From NCBI GenBank assembly GCA_951640165.1, contig OX621234.1, positions 33,112,549-33,176,548 on the forward strand: a DNA stretch of 64,000 nucleotides, in the 5' to 3' direction. Position 1 is the stretch's first letter, and each line of letters opens with the position of its first letter. Positions 40,001 through 55,000 of the stretch are shown piece by piece. The translations under genes were made by a program, and so were the position numbers. The notes beneath the pieces are model-generated. The model had not been told where the DNA came from and did no database searches. It worked only from the letters and a program-made list of their open reading frames with translations. This DNA is from Pseudoips prasinana (taxonomy: Eukaryota > Arthropoda > Insecta > Lepidoptera > Nolidae).

Positions 40001-43000
40001 AAAGGTAAATAATATAGGTTTTATATTTTGCTACAAGTCGTAATGCGGCGATAAAATAACAATTACGTTATACAATAAAATAATTTTGTATTGCTATATA
40101 AAACATAAAACAAATTAACTTTCATCTAATGACTAACCTATATACATATAACTACCTTATTCTTAGAATAAAAAACTGTGTTTACTAAAATATTAACAAA
40201 AAGTTATAAAAATCCATGTGAAGTGCTAATACATAAGTGTGCCGATATTCAGTCAGGATAAAAAGATCTGATCTCAGCAGCAAGCAACAGCAAGGTATCC
40301 AGCTGTATCTCTCGTTTGGATAGATTAGAATAGAAGATAGTAAGCTCTTGAATAAAAAGCAGCTCTTACGACCACACCGAATGTGACTATTGAGGTCCTT
40401 GAGCGAACCGTGGCTCGGCCAAACCCTCTAGGTTTGGCCGAGCCACGGTTCGCTCAAGGACCTCGCTCATTGCCCGCCACCAGGATTAGTTAGCCGCCGT
40501 CATTGAAATAGCTAACCTTCCAGAAGAGAGCGCCGAAAACAACCTGCACACTATGGAACTGTTGTTGTCAAAGAAGCTCGGCTCGACGTCGTTTTCGCCG
40601 AGAGAATTGGCGTCAAGCTTGCCCGTGCCACCCAAGCAGGTGAGATAGACGGAGCGGGCGAGGTGAGGGGAAAGGCGGCGAGCAGTGCATAGTGGTCCGC
40701 CGGGTGCGGCGATATCTTCATGACAAACGTGCTTCACTCAGCTCGAGTCCGGCGGGGAGTAGACTCGGGTTCACGGTGCCCCCGAGACGAACCTGATTGA
40801 GAGACTAAATCAAATAGGTACTTATGCTACTTCTCTCGCAATGTCGCCCGACGTATGAAGTGGAGTTACATGAGAATGGGACAATCTTGTCAAGCGAACT
40901 GATGCCAAGTTCACGCTTGTTATTCGGATATCTTTTGTGTTTTTGGAGATAATGCGTTGGTCCAGGATGTACAAGAAGAATAAGACTTTTATGGATTTCT
41001 TATTTTGTTGTTGTAGACGTTATATTGATTGAGTTTTCTGTGTTAGGATATTAAACTACTTATAAAAATAAGTAGTGAAATATTATAATAGTGGTTTATT
41101 TTTATTTTAAGTCATTTGCCAATTTAGTACTGTATGTTAATCTAGCCACACTCATAACTCATAAAATCAAGGAATCACGTTTTTTATTATTCACTGTAAT
41201 GTTTAATATAAACACATGATTTTATAATAATTTGCCATATAAATAAACCCATATCATATCAATATACTAATGTTATAGCTTGATTATATTTTAAATATAA
41301 GAGAGGTAGGGCACAGCGTTCATTGGCTCTAAGAGCAGCCCGACTGGGGAAGTACCTCCACCGTACGGAAGACATTCCTTAATCATTTTAATCTGGTGTT
41401 TCTGCGTGAGTAAGACCGCCATAGCTCATAAACGTTTTACGTTTTAGCTAGGCATGATGACTTTTTAGTCGCCATGGGTAGTCACGATGTTGGCATTAAG
41501 GCCATTTAGGACACCTGGCTCAGGGAGGGGGAGGAAGATCATCCCCTAACTGTTCCTAACTATCGATTAAGGAAAAGAAAGAACATTGTATTGCAAACAT
41601 TGAAAGATACAATATAACTTTCGCCACGTTCCTCGTATGGTCATCTCGGGAAGATCGCGTGGGGAAGGGGGGGGGGGGGGTCTGTTACTATGTGCGTCGC
41701 GGATTGCGAATAGGTGCACTGGATGCGTCAGTTCACGTATGCGCTATCCGCCAGCGCCATCTCTTATTTTTAGTTGAAATTGGCACGGCCTCCCTGGCTT
41801 AATGTTAATCTCTTTTGTAATTGTAATCATCTTACAGAGTCACAGACAAAATATTTTATGTAGGAGACTTTGACACTGACATATTTAATATGTACTGACG
41901 CCGGGTTCTGTGGGTGTGAAATGTAATAATGTAATTTGTTCAATTTATGAAATTGAGGTCTCTCGTGTCGGTATCCGAAACCCCCATCGCTAGAATTATC
42001 GACCTGAAAATCTTAAAAAAATACAATAAGCAGCTTAAGACTATTTAAATTTATTTTTTAAACTTACATCAAAGTGTTTTTGCATAAACAACAAATCATG
42101 TAGATTGACTTGCAAAAAGCCAAACATTCATTGCGAAGGAAGAAGGGAGTAGGGGGCGGGGAGTTTACCGATTACTCCACGACAGTAGGCTTCTAAATTG
42201 TTATTGGAAGTAATTTTTGCGGCAACCTTATATATACTTAACAATAAGCATATACAAATAAGTGCAGTTTTTACAACTAACTACACGAGTAGGTACTATC
42301 GGTACCATCAGTATTTATCTTAAGACACAATAAAGTATTTACCATTCTACTTTTATCAAGACAGTCCAAAAGGCAAGTCCATTTGTATACACAGAGACAC
42401 CCACACCAATAATATGGAATTGGTTTGTGTTCAAGAGCATGATGGATTTAAATCTTATTGTAAATTGTTTTTACCGCGTACCATATGGCGTATTTATAAT
42501 TGTATGTAAGTAATTTCATTAATAGCGTTGAAGATTCGGCTTTCAATGAAGGCTGCGATACCCCTTATACCCTATATAAAGATTAAGATAAACATAACAA
42601 TTTGTGTTTTACAGTTACAACGACATATCTGCGGATTTGAAGCAGGAAGGTGCTGAAACGGAGAACATGAACGAGGCGGAAGGAAATCGAGCTGTGGTTA
42701 AGGAAGTTGTGGCGGATGAGGTTATGCCCGCCGCGTCACCCTCTTACATCTCGGAAACTAGTGATGCGTTCGTGCCCACTTTTCAATCTATGTCGCAAGT
42801 AAGTAAAGTTAAACTAGGAGCTTTGGACTACGACGTACCTCCGTTCAATTTTTATTATTAGTGGCTTGTATCACTGCCAGAGTTTTTACGTTTCTTTTGA
42901 TAACATCAAAATAAATGTAAAAAAATCTCAGGTTTTATTCTACTATAAAGACAACGCCCGCAGCGTTGAGTTTTTTTCAAGAAAATAACTAGGGAATCTA

Positions 43001-46000
43001 ATCCCTGTGTCGCGGGGTACTTTACAAACATTTAATTAGACGGACACAAATTACATCCATATTCAGAACAACTATTTATTTTATCTATTTTTACACAAAT
43101 AGTTGTCCGGCGCAGGATTCGAACCCGGGACACGAAGCGGCAAGACGACTGTCTTAGCCGCTACGCCACACGTGCAGTCTAATAACATAAAGCTGGGGTC
43201 CATATTGGCTCAACTAAAGTTCTTTACCCGAAATTGTTCTAACGATTTGTAATCCGAATGATCACTCTTCCTAAAATTATTCTTCCTAAAGTTTTCATTC
43301 ATGCTATTTGTAGTGCTATCGGCGATGTTCGTAACACTCATGTTTCCGAAAATTGTAATTAATAATATCCTTTATGTAAATATATTGAAACTCCTGCCGT
43401 TTTTTGTCATAACGCTTTTGTCCCTAACCATAACTACCATAATATTTTCACTCATACTCAGAAAGAGACATTTACCAAATGTAATCTATATGCATATAAT
43501 AAAATCGTAGGAAAGTCAAACCTGTACATTGAATATTTTTAAAAAGGATACTTTAGCGTGATCTACAATCGATATCGAAGCCAAAAATATAGTTTTTAGA
43601 GTTTTTGTCTGTTTGTCTGTATGTATGTCCGGGCTAAATACAAAAAGTGCTGCATGGATTTACTTTTTTTTTTTTAAAGCATGAATAGTAGAGGTCGCGT
43701 CAACATATAGGATACATATTATCACGCTATCACCTATGGGGGAGGAGCAGTGATAATGTTTTACAGCTACAGGGTACAGCTAGTAAAAAATTATGTGGGT
43801 GTGAAGATGATAGTAACTATCTGGGCTAAATGGTCGCAGTTCTAACCTAACCTAACCCAAATCATTTCATAAAAAAGCACAATCAAGAAATTTATTTGAA
43901 TAATAGTGTGAAAGATCGTTATGTTGAGAAAATATAGGAAAACAAATAAAAGTATAATAGATGTTTATTGCTACTGTTATTATGAAGTTGAATGCTTCGT
44001 AATTATGAACATTAAAGACAGAGTAGTTATTAATTGTGATTGTTAGGATGAAAAATGTTAGGAAAAACATTTTCAGATTTCCAATTATCGGAGTTGAAAA
44101 TTTAGGTGAACTTTGGCGCACCCCATAAAGCTGACATAAAGCTTGCTAATATCTAACGTTTGGAACAGTGACCCCGATTCTATACAAGACCAACACTAAC
44201 TTTATTATCGTTACATTTCTTTATAACATAGTTATTATGAAATAGGTAAGTCATTATTCTTAACGTCAATTTAGTTTTGGCGCTAAATATTGAGCGAAAA
44301 TAAGCGACACGTTAGAACTTGCCGATTAATGATGCGCCTGTTTATATATACTGTATACTGGTGCCAATATTTTTATTCTGATCGTCGGTTCTATGTATGC
44401 CCTCTTCTTTTCATATGAGCTAGATTAGAAAGAGATGTGATAATATTTAAATTAGTTTAATGATGTCGAAGACTGAATCGCCAGCTGGGTTAACTTCCAA
44501 GTTACTAGCTCATTTACGAAGAGTGGCTAACATGTTAATAAAAAGTGACACGTGAACATGTCCATAGATTGTTAGAGGGTGGTATTCCTAAATATTTAGC
44601 GCAATACTCATTTAAAGTAAATACTGGTAAGCTGATTTGTAACTGATTAATTAACTGATCTTGCAGCTATTATGCGAACTGCATATTCCATACGTTTAAG
44701 CGCCTTTGCCACACCTACAACTGGAGTCAAATATACCAACTTATTTTATAGGACTCAGAAATTATCTGTACATACCCTTACATATCAATTCAATTTATTT
44801 ATTCACACTAAATAGAGTTAATATATACATAATATGGTCCTTATAATCTATTTAGCCTGTATTAAGCATGTGCAAGCATACTATTACATAGAACTATATA
44901 TACCCTTGGTGCTATTAAAGCTGGTCTCTCTAGTTGCAATTCTGTCTCCCGCATTTCTCTGGAGGGAAGTTTAAATACTTTCTTCCAACTCCTCCATATA
45001 TCTGTTTAAATTTGCTGCGGGATCCAACACAGTTGAATCAATTCCCTGGACATTCCAGAGCCTCACCGCTCAGTATCATTTTATTGTGTGCCATTGTTGA
45101 TAATGGTTTACAGGACATGCAGTGGTGAGTAAGGGAGATGGACTAATGCCATTCAAACTAAGTGGTCCAGTGTCGATGGATATTTATGATTAGATATAGG
45201 TTTATTTTAGATTAGGCAATTATTTCGCGTCACAAAGTTCGATACCGTAATCATAAAACTATATGTTGCAAAAAATCTGAAAGTAAGTAAATAGGCTATC
45301 CTATTGTTGAGCGCTGGACTATAGAGAGAGTTGTCTTTAGTTAGTAATTAGTAGTTAGTTAAACCGAAAACCACTGATTTAACGAATTCATGTGTGTATT
45401 AGAAATTATTATTACCCCTAATTAAACAGTGAACGAAAACATAGTGAAGAAACTTGCATGCATTAGAGGTCTCTAAAAATGTTCTTGAAAGCAGGGGAAG
45501 TCTGCCAACATGAATTAGGCCGGCGCGGTAGAGTATGCACTAAACCCTCTCATTGTCAGACGAGGCCCTTTCCCTCTAGTGGGACATTAACATCAAAATA
45601 TTCTTTAAAGTTTCTCTAATCAAATATATTAACTAAATTTTATTCTGTCTCTATTTCTTAGTGTAAATATTTCGTATCTATTATGAACTTGCCGAGTCCA
45701 ACGAGAGTCGGCGGGTTACTGAAAATTACATATGTTACACATCTAAGGTCAGGTGCGAGTTGGACTCGCACATGAAGGGTTCCGTAGCAAAAAGTATTTC
45801 AGTTGATTAAATGAAAGCAAATTACGGTTTATGACGTATTAAAAAAAACTACTTGCAAGATCTCGTTCAAACCAATTTTCGTTGTTAGTTTCCACGATAA
45901 TGTACATCATATATTTTTTTTTGTTTAATATTCTCTTATGTTAGAAGTTACCGGGGGGGGGGGGGGGGGGGACACTCATTTTGCCACTTTGAAAGTGTCT

Positions 46001-49000
46001 CTCGCGCAAACTATTCAGTTTAGAAAAAAATTATATTAGAAATCTCAATATGATTTTTGAAGACCTATCCATAGACACCCCACATGTATGTGTACAATAA
46101 ACAATTTTTTTGAGTTTCATTTTTTATGTATGTTGACCCCCCTAAATTATTGTTCTTTTTCTATTTTTGTGTAAAAATCTTAATGCGGTTTACGGAATAC
46201 ATCTACTTACCAAGTTTCAACAGTACAGCTTGTTATGGAAAAAAGTGGTTTGGAAAAAAGTGGCTGTGACATACGGACGGACAGACAGACATGACGAATC
46301 TATAAGGGTTCCGTTTTTTGCCATTTGGCTACGGAACCCTCAAAATGAATACAACATTTTGTTATTATAGGCGTCGTCGGTAAAGTCAGCGTCTGCTGGT
46401 AGCACAGCGGGGACAGTGGGGACGGTGATGACGGCTGGTACATCCGGCACGGCGGCCACCACGACGCGCGCTTGGTCCCGCTCGCACGTGCGGTACAACG
46501 GATCTGATACTTCGCAATCTGGGGAGTCACTGCCGTCCCAACAGAATACTTTGCGTGAGGTAATAACGTTGCTACATTTTATCATTAATAATCACCGTAG
46601 TATATATAATCATCATCATCATATCAGCCGATAGACGTCTACTGCTGGAAAAAGGCGTCCCCCAAAGATCACCACAATTGCCGGTCTTGCGCTATACGCA
46701 TCCAGCAGTTTCCAGCGACCCGCACAAGATCATCGGTCCATATTGTAGGGGGCCTGCTCACGCTTCGTCTTCCGGTACGTGGTCGCCACTCGAGAACCTT
46801 TCTGTCCCAACGGCCGTCGGTTCTACTAGCTATGTGCGCCGCCCACTGCCACTTCAGTTTTGACAATTATTCGGGCTATATCGGTGGCTTTGGTTCGCCT
46901 GCGGATTTCGACATTTCTGATTTCATCTCGCAGGGAAACTCCGAGCATAGCGCTCTCCATTGCTCTTTGGGTGGTATATATAATATTTGTGGTTAATTTT
47001 ATCATATTACGCTAATTCTGCCCGTATAAATTGAAGATAAATGACGGGATAGAATAATGAGTATTTTATCAATATGTTGCTCATAATTAATGAGCCACAT
47101 CGATTTTTAAGGCTAATCTAAGACAACAAAGCTTTTCCCAAATAGCACTGGGGGTTCTATATCGGTTGACTAATGGTACACATTTATTCATTAAGCTGTA
47201 TAAGAGATCTATAGCACTTTATACAGCCCTTATAATCCCGGTTTGGGCACAAATTATTCAACCTTTAATTCTTGAAATGTACACAGTAGCAGTATAGTGG
47301 CACTTTAACGGCAGTATAAGAGAGATCTGTGGTCTTGAAAGGCTGCTATGTAATCTATATATATAAAAATCAATGCCAATTTTCGTTGTAATGTTATAAC
47401 TCAACAACGCCTTTACCGATTTGGCTAATTTTGGTCTTGAATTATTCGTGGAAGTCCAGGGAAGGTTTGTACGTAGACAAAATTAAAAAAAACATCTTTC
47501 TATACTCCCACATACAAACAATTTGTACTAATACTTTAAAGCGTAGCGAAGCACGTACCGGGCCGCTAGTACTGTATACGAATCCGTGTGATAAAGATAA
47601 AAGATAAAAGTCATTTATTTGCGTGAATAAGGTGACAAAGTTCTTATCATAATACAAATAGGTATCTCTTACTCTACTTTTCAGCATGCAAATATACATT
47701 TTAATACAAAAAATTACCATACAATTTATACTTAATTCATTATTAATAATAATACATAGCAATACAGATTTTTTTTAAATATAAACACACAAGGCTCGCA
47801 GCTTATAGTCAAGGTATTCTTGTATACTATAAAAACATTTATCCGTTAAAAATTTGGTTAAATGACGTTTAAATTTAACATGTGGTTCTTTATACAGCCA
47901 AAAGAACAATTATACTACCTGTGTAATCAACGCTCACAAGTGTATTCTTAAAACTATTAGAAGCCTCTTTTTATCCAAACTAACACTTACGTTCCACATT
48001 TTGTATTAAATATTATTTTTGATAAAAATACGCGACATCCATATTTGTTTGTGAATTTCTACCATTTTGTAAGTAATGTGAATTATTCATTACTGGTATA
48101 ATATTGTGTTTATCATATTATATTGTGTTAATATTATGGATAATGTAAATTTATTGTAAAGTATGTTCATATTTCTAGTTAAAATTTTCACGCGCTTGTC
48201 GAATAATGCCTTTTTATAAAGATAAGCAGATTCTAAATAAGCAGAGAAGAATAAAGCACTTTTTCAAATTTGTAGTTGAATAGCATTAAAATCAATCTTG
48301 TTTTGTATCTAAACGTTAAGTACAAAATTCGTCGAAGTCTTCCTGAGAGTATAGTAGAGAACGGGCAGCAATGTCTCCTTCTGAGAACTATGACCATCGT
48401 ATTGCGATCGCCAACCCGTCTACCAAGCGATTATGGTATATCTCTCTATTCTTGGCGGAGGCCTTTGTTCAGCCGTGGAAGTCATTCAGACTTGATGATA
48501 TGATTTTACTTTAACGAATAGTACCTTTTTGCGAGGAGCATGTTAATATTATCGTAATGATTATACATGTCATTAAAGTTAATATAAATTTAACGGTCAT
48601 ACATCAGAACAACCTAGACTCAGAATAACCACTTATGGGTCACACAAATAGTTGTCCTGTATCTCAGTATTGTGACAGAACCCAAAACGCCGTAGCGGTA
48701 GCGTATTTAAAAATATCAAATTACATTCTTAAGTATGAAGAAAGTAATCAGACAGAAAAAAGTAAGAATATCCAAGGATTATACTAGGAAGGAATCCTTT
48801 GTCTTTTCCTGCATCTCAGGGAGATTATTATATGCTAAGGGGTTTATTTCATTTGAAGAATAACACATATTAAGGAAACTCCCAACTTTTATTATAAGAA
48901 CGAATATGAATATGAGTTTGTCACTCTCAACTACTTGACCATCATGAAATATTACATAATGTTTACATTTAGAAAGAAGTACTATATTATATTATATTCT

Positions 49001-52000
49001 ATATTTTTACACCATACGCTACCCCTATATCTAATTCCATACAATATAGTCCAACTTAAGGTTGTCTGGAAGAGATCGCTTTAAGCGATAAGACCGCCCA
49101 TTGTACCTTTTTATAACTATTTGAGGCCCTGTAACTTTTATGTATAATGATGTACAATAAAGTGTATTTATCATATCTTATCTACTTTTCCTGAGGCTTA
49201 ACACAAGCAGCCGTAAAATTTGTATTCATATAATCTTATGTTAAAAAATGGCTACTAAGCCTAAACTTTCATTCCACGGAAACACTCCTAACTCATCCAG
49301 TTTAGATTAAGTATAAATCGTATACTATCGCCTATTCCGTTCTTACATGATCACTCACACTCACATACGCAAATACACACAACACACCCACTCACAACAC
49401 ACCCAAACACAACACACCCAAACACAACACAACACACACACTACAACACACACACCACAACACTCACACCACATAACTCTTTCCAGACAATACGACTTTA
49501 CTAATTTGACCGTTCTTTTCAAAGCATTTAGCTAAATCAATTTTTTACATATATGTGTCAACGCCGTCAGAGGAGATCCTGGTGATCTGTAGTACAGGCT
49601 TGCCTAGTTCAGACACCAGTCTCTCGCAAACAAAATGTATCCACATGTTTATTAATTTTCTTTGAAAGAATCCCGAGGCCCGCCCGGCGCCGCAGCACGC
49701 CATGGGGGCCCAGTACCTCGACCCCGCACCCTACATGAGTGCGGTCGGCGTGCCCGGCATGCTGCCACTACCCGTCATCGTGGCTTCCGACCATGCCCAG
49801 GTTCGCGTGAGTAGTGTTATTAATAAAGTAATTCGGTGCAAGAAACAGTTGACCAACACTAGTATTTTCAATTGCCGCACCGTGATAATTCTCTGTGTTT
49901 ATTTTTGAGATGTACCTAGTCTTCCTATGAATTCTTTCTTCTATTTATAGATATTAAATATAAAAAAAGACGTGTGGCACTCGGAGACTGCCGCGGTAAA
50001 GCTATTGCATAGCATTTTTATTCATATTTAAAACACTTTGTACACAAATTATACGAGTACAGATATTCACTGTTGTACGTAGATGATAAATACATATACA
50101 CCTATATACTTTCTCACAAACAGCTGATTACGGTAGTTTTCCAATACAACCAATGCCACCTAAAGGCGGGTTGCTGAACTAAAGAGACAAGCGTGATATT
50201 TTATAAAGTCATTAAAAGTTCTGGTATTTATCGATAGATGGCGGTCGGAGTGGGGGGTGTTAGGTTTTTTCGTTACGGAATTTCTGGATTTGGTCCCCAC
50301 GCTCAAGGCCCGCGATAGAAGCTATACAATAGCTTAAAAAGTAATGTGTATTAATATAAATAATGTATTACATACGTTACAGATTTAAACTATTCAAAAT
50401 GACAATCTATAGCTTACACGTATTTATTTAAACGTGGCACATTCAATGGTACCTGAGCAACTGTTTTAAGTAATTCACGTTATACAGGGTCTCGTTTAAT
50501 TAAGCCATTACTATCCAAATAAATTTTCTAGAAAAGTTATAAGATCACATCGTTACATATTATCTGTTATGTTGAATTCAAGATGGTGCTTTATCAATGG
50601 CTAAGATCAAGCGTTCCAATTATACGTACAATACATGGGAATTTAATAACTGTTGAGATTATACGTAGCCGTTATTGCGCTTCGGCTACGAACTATACCA
50701 CCCTCCACCACAGCACGAACTTGAAATTAATTACTTAGTATCGAAACTAAAGAAGAAGCTATGTTTCTAAAGTGCGGTCGCCAAGTAGGAAGAAATTCGT
50801 ACAATTACCGCTTTAATTACTGAAAGGGGTCTGAAACACTTTTGTACTAAGGGTGAATTTATATGAAATATTTGAAAGAAAGAATAAGACTACTGTCGCA
50901 GTTAAAATGTTATTGTTAAAACATTAACATTCAACTGCGACAGTAGCCTATTTCTTTATTTCAAATATTCATATAAATTCACACTTAGTACAAAAATGTT
51001 TCATGAAGCTTCCTTAAAACGGCGGTTATTTCATCTATGCGAAAGCTTAAAGCAATATATTTACGAGCGACAGCCAAACGTAATAACACATTAATGTACA
51101 AAATTCTTTCTGCTCCGCGACCGTACCTTAGTGATACGAATATGCCTCGACAAATCGAATCTATGAACCCAAACTCGAGGCGTATACTAGTAGCCATTGC
51201 AAAATGTCCTTGTTTACTTCGTGCCTCCATTATTCACTTCTTGGGTCCATTACGTAAATCGTCGCTCCATTATCCACTTCGTGACTCTATTATCAGATCC
51301 CCCTCTAAAACTATGACTATATGCTATTTAGAAACATAAATATAGTTTTTAGATTAAATAGTATTCTAAGATTTCTTGATTGTTTTGATCAGATTGGATT
51401 ACAAGTGAAGTTTATTAGTGTTAATAATATTGATATTTAATTTTAGTTTAGTTAACGGAAATCTTATCATGTTGCTGTTACTCTAGTTTATATCGTAATC
51501 ACTAATTACCCTTAACCTAGAACGGAGCATACCTTTTAGGTTTTGCCATTTACATGTTTCGAATATGGACTCTTGTGGTATACAGATTATTAAATTCAGT
51601 AACCAGTATCGTTTATAATATGTAGGTACTTAATTCCGTTCTAGGACTAATCAAGTGAGGCCATAATTCGTTACGGAATCGATATAATACTGAATTTTTT
51701 TTCTGGAAATTTTTTAATCGATTTCATGCATCTGTACTTTAAATCGGTACCATTAAAAAAATAAATTCATCTGTTAAAATTTTATTTTTTTGGTACAATT
51801 GGTATTATTGGACGCTATATTTATTGTTTGGCAATTACTTTCTGGATCACCATCTGCTGGAGATATTTTTCTAATACTGATTAGATCATGTGGGAACGTG
51901 TATAAGACATGGTGCTGTAGTTATTTACGCACTTTCCATGGTTTCAAAATGAATAAATAAAGTCTATTTTTATTCGTATAAAAAAAATTAAGACAGCCCT

Positions 52001-55000
52001 CGTTTAAATGCGATGTTACAATATTGTTATAGATTAAATGGTAATACGAGTATATGCAATCGTTGGAATAAACTAAGCTTTGGGGTGTATTGATTTTCGT
52101 ATACAATCAGAATGAAGTTAGCGAATAATGATTTTATTCCATAGGTATATATTAAACCTTCTCTAAAATATTGTGAAGGTTAAAAATAGAATACTAGATA
52201 GAATATATAGAATTTAACGAAATATAATAATAATATATTCTTGTAAATTACTAACAAGAATATATCATTAATTATTATTGTTATATTATATTTATTGAAA
52301 TTATATTTGTGAAGCGTTTTTCAACTACATGTACAGAATTAAGTAGAATATATACATTCCTGTTTTATTTAAGCATGGTCCAAATCTGCCGATGTGCGAT
52401 TATTTTAAAATTAGTACATAGGCTTGCTGGCGCCCCTTTGCATGGTATAAATTAGTGGCTGTGGCAGGAGCAGCTACAGAGGAAACATGAGAAGTTGCAG
52501 CAAATGATTGTCAGGCAACAGGAGGAATTGCGCCAGGTAAAGGAGCAACTGCTGCTGGCCAGACTCGGCATTCTGCAGCCAATCATCAATGTAAGTTATC
52601 GTTATTGTAATCATCATTCACGAAGTCGCCAATCTACATTTTGCACGTTGTTTATTATCTTAACATAACATAATCCTTCACTTCATTTACGATACGTACA
52701 CACGGCTACATATGATTTCTATACAATGAAAGGTCATCTTATATTGGAAATGTATAGGTTGATATGTAGCCGTGTGTACATGTTAAATGTGTTACGATTA
52801 CATTTCATTTTATTCTTTTTCGCCCATCGATCTTATATCTCTTAGCTGAATGTTTTTTTTATTTAATAAAACATGCCCGTGGAAATTAATCCCTGTGTCG
52901 CAGGGTACTTTACAAACATATAATAGACGGACACAAATGAAATCCAGACTCAGAACAACTATTTATGGAACACACAAATAGTTTTCCGGCAAAATGAACT
53001 GTCTTGTACTGTTAATTTAAATAAAAGAAAATTGTAACTAGAAATGCAGCCAGCGGCAATAATATCTTATTCTTAAAATATCTCTCCTTATTGTTTAGGC
53101 ATGAAACATCGAAGACGAATTTGAAAAATAATAATATCACTTATATGCTAAAGATTGTGTTGGAATTGAATACATATTTTATATATGACTGTACGTTTAT
53201 GTCGATCATCAACACAGGGCTTCTGACCAATAACTTAGTGTTTATCATCAACACAGGGGCAGAGAAGTTAAACTATTTATGTTATTTTCAATTTCTCATT
53301 TTTTTCAGTCAGATTAAATTCGTTGCGGGATCCAAGACAGTTAAAGCGATTCCCCGGGACATGACTGAGCCTCACCGCTAAGTGTCATTTCATTGAGTGC
53401 CACTGTTGATCCTGGCTTACAGGAGTAGCAGTGGTGGGTAAGAGGGAGGGACTAGTCCTGATAAAAAAAACAGAGACTCCTGACAAATAACTTTAACATT
53501 TGAGTTTATGATCAATACAAGGGTTCGTGTCTAATAAATTTAATCCCGTCATTATGTGGGTGGCGGCTTCGTGAGCACTAACATATAATGTCAGTGACGA
53601 AATATAATACACGTTCGATGTTATCTTATTTCATTTTATTGGTCGAATTTAAATTCGTCTAATAAATTATATCGCTAGTTCTTATGAATATGATCACTAT
53701 TCTATATCATCTTATATAAGGCTATTTTTAGTTTATGTATAAATTGTCTGTTCATAATAAAGAAAAAATTAAAAGAAAACATTCTTGCTGTTAACATATA
53801 ACGCCTTTTTAACAGATTCACATTGCAAATGTTTAACAAAATTGATTTTTTTTCGAATAGCGATAATGAACAAACAATTTGGAGCATGATCCTATTGTAG
53901 AAATAAAATTTGATACGCTTGTAGTTAGTATGTGTTTTATGTTATTGATTCTTTGACTACATAGTAGTAGCGTGTCGTGTTCTCATTACATTTGTTTTCA
54001 ATGATTATGGAATATATTGTTTTATGACAAGGTTCCATTCTTTTGCTGGATTTGTGTTGTATGTACATTGGGCACCCCACTACTATAAAGGTACTATAGC
54101 TGGCATGCGAGTCTTATTAGATTATGACAAGAGTAATTGGTTCCCGTTACGTGTCGTTACATATTCTAGTGTATATAAATATACATTGATATTTAAGTGT
54201 AACTTTCCCAATAGTTAACACCTATCATGACAAATACATTTGGAATTGGCACATTTCGTGGATTTTGAAGTAACTCGCTATATGTAACGTTGCGTAGTGA
54301 GATATCAGAGCGGCTTCTCTGCCATTATATAGTATATAGCTTTTTTGAAAATAATGTTGTTCTAGTGGTTAGTGACCCTGACTACTAAGCTGGAGGTCGT
54401 GGGTTCGATTCCCACCCGGGACAAATGTTTTTGTGACGAACATTACACGATATTTTGTTTTGTGTTATGTATGGGTGTAATATGTATATAATTAGAAAGA
54501 TATAAGTATGTTTATCAGTTGTCTGGTTGCCATAGCTCAGGCTTTGCCTAGTTTGGTATCAGATGGCATTATGTTAGTTATCACTAGATATTTATATATT
54601 TATTTACTGTGTAGTAGTAGTTTTTGATCAACTAATACGTGACGTATTGCCCTTTAGATACTTTTATTGTACGTGTAGTCCTATAACTATCGTGTTCCTT
54701 CGTGTGCGCTTTGTATTTATGTCTACCAAGATAGTAACTTCATTTTTACTTAAAATGTTTATGGCAGGTGGGCGAAACGTCCATTCAGGGACGAACCATA
54801 ACATTTGTATATATAACCTTGGACTAATTCCGGTTATTTTATTTTATTTCTCATAGTGAAGTTGCTATCTAGGTCGATACTATAACCTTCTATTAATACC
54901 TAAATTATTTTATTAATTTCTTATGCGTGTCTTAATGCAATTTCTATATAATTGGTGGTTGTGCCGGTGATGGGTCTGGTCAAGATCTGTTACCGCCGGT

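Noticed and set aside
49347..49535. His/Thr-rich 62-codon frame
   Set aside because: Translation of a CA-rich microsatellite.
51037..51339. 100-codon open frame
   Set aside because: No recognised domain, and the reverse strand is open over the same span, which suggests composition rather than coding.
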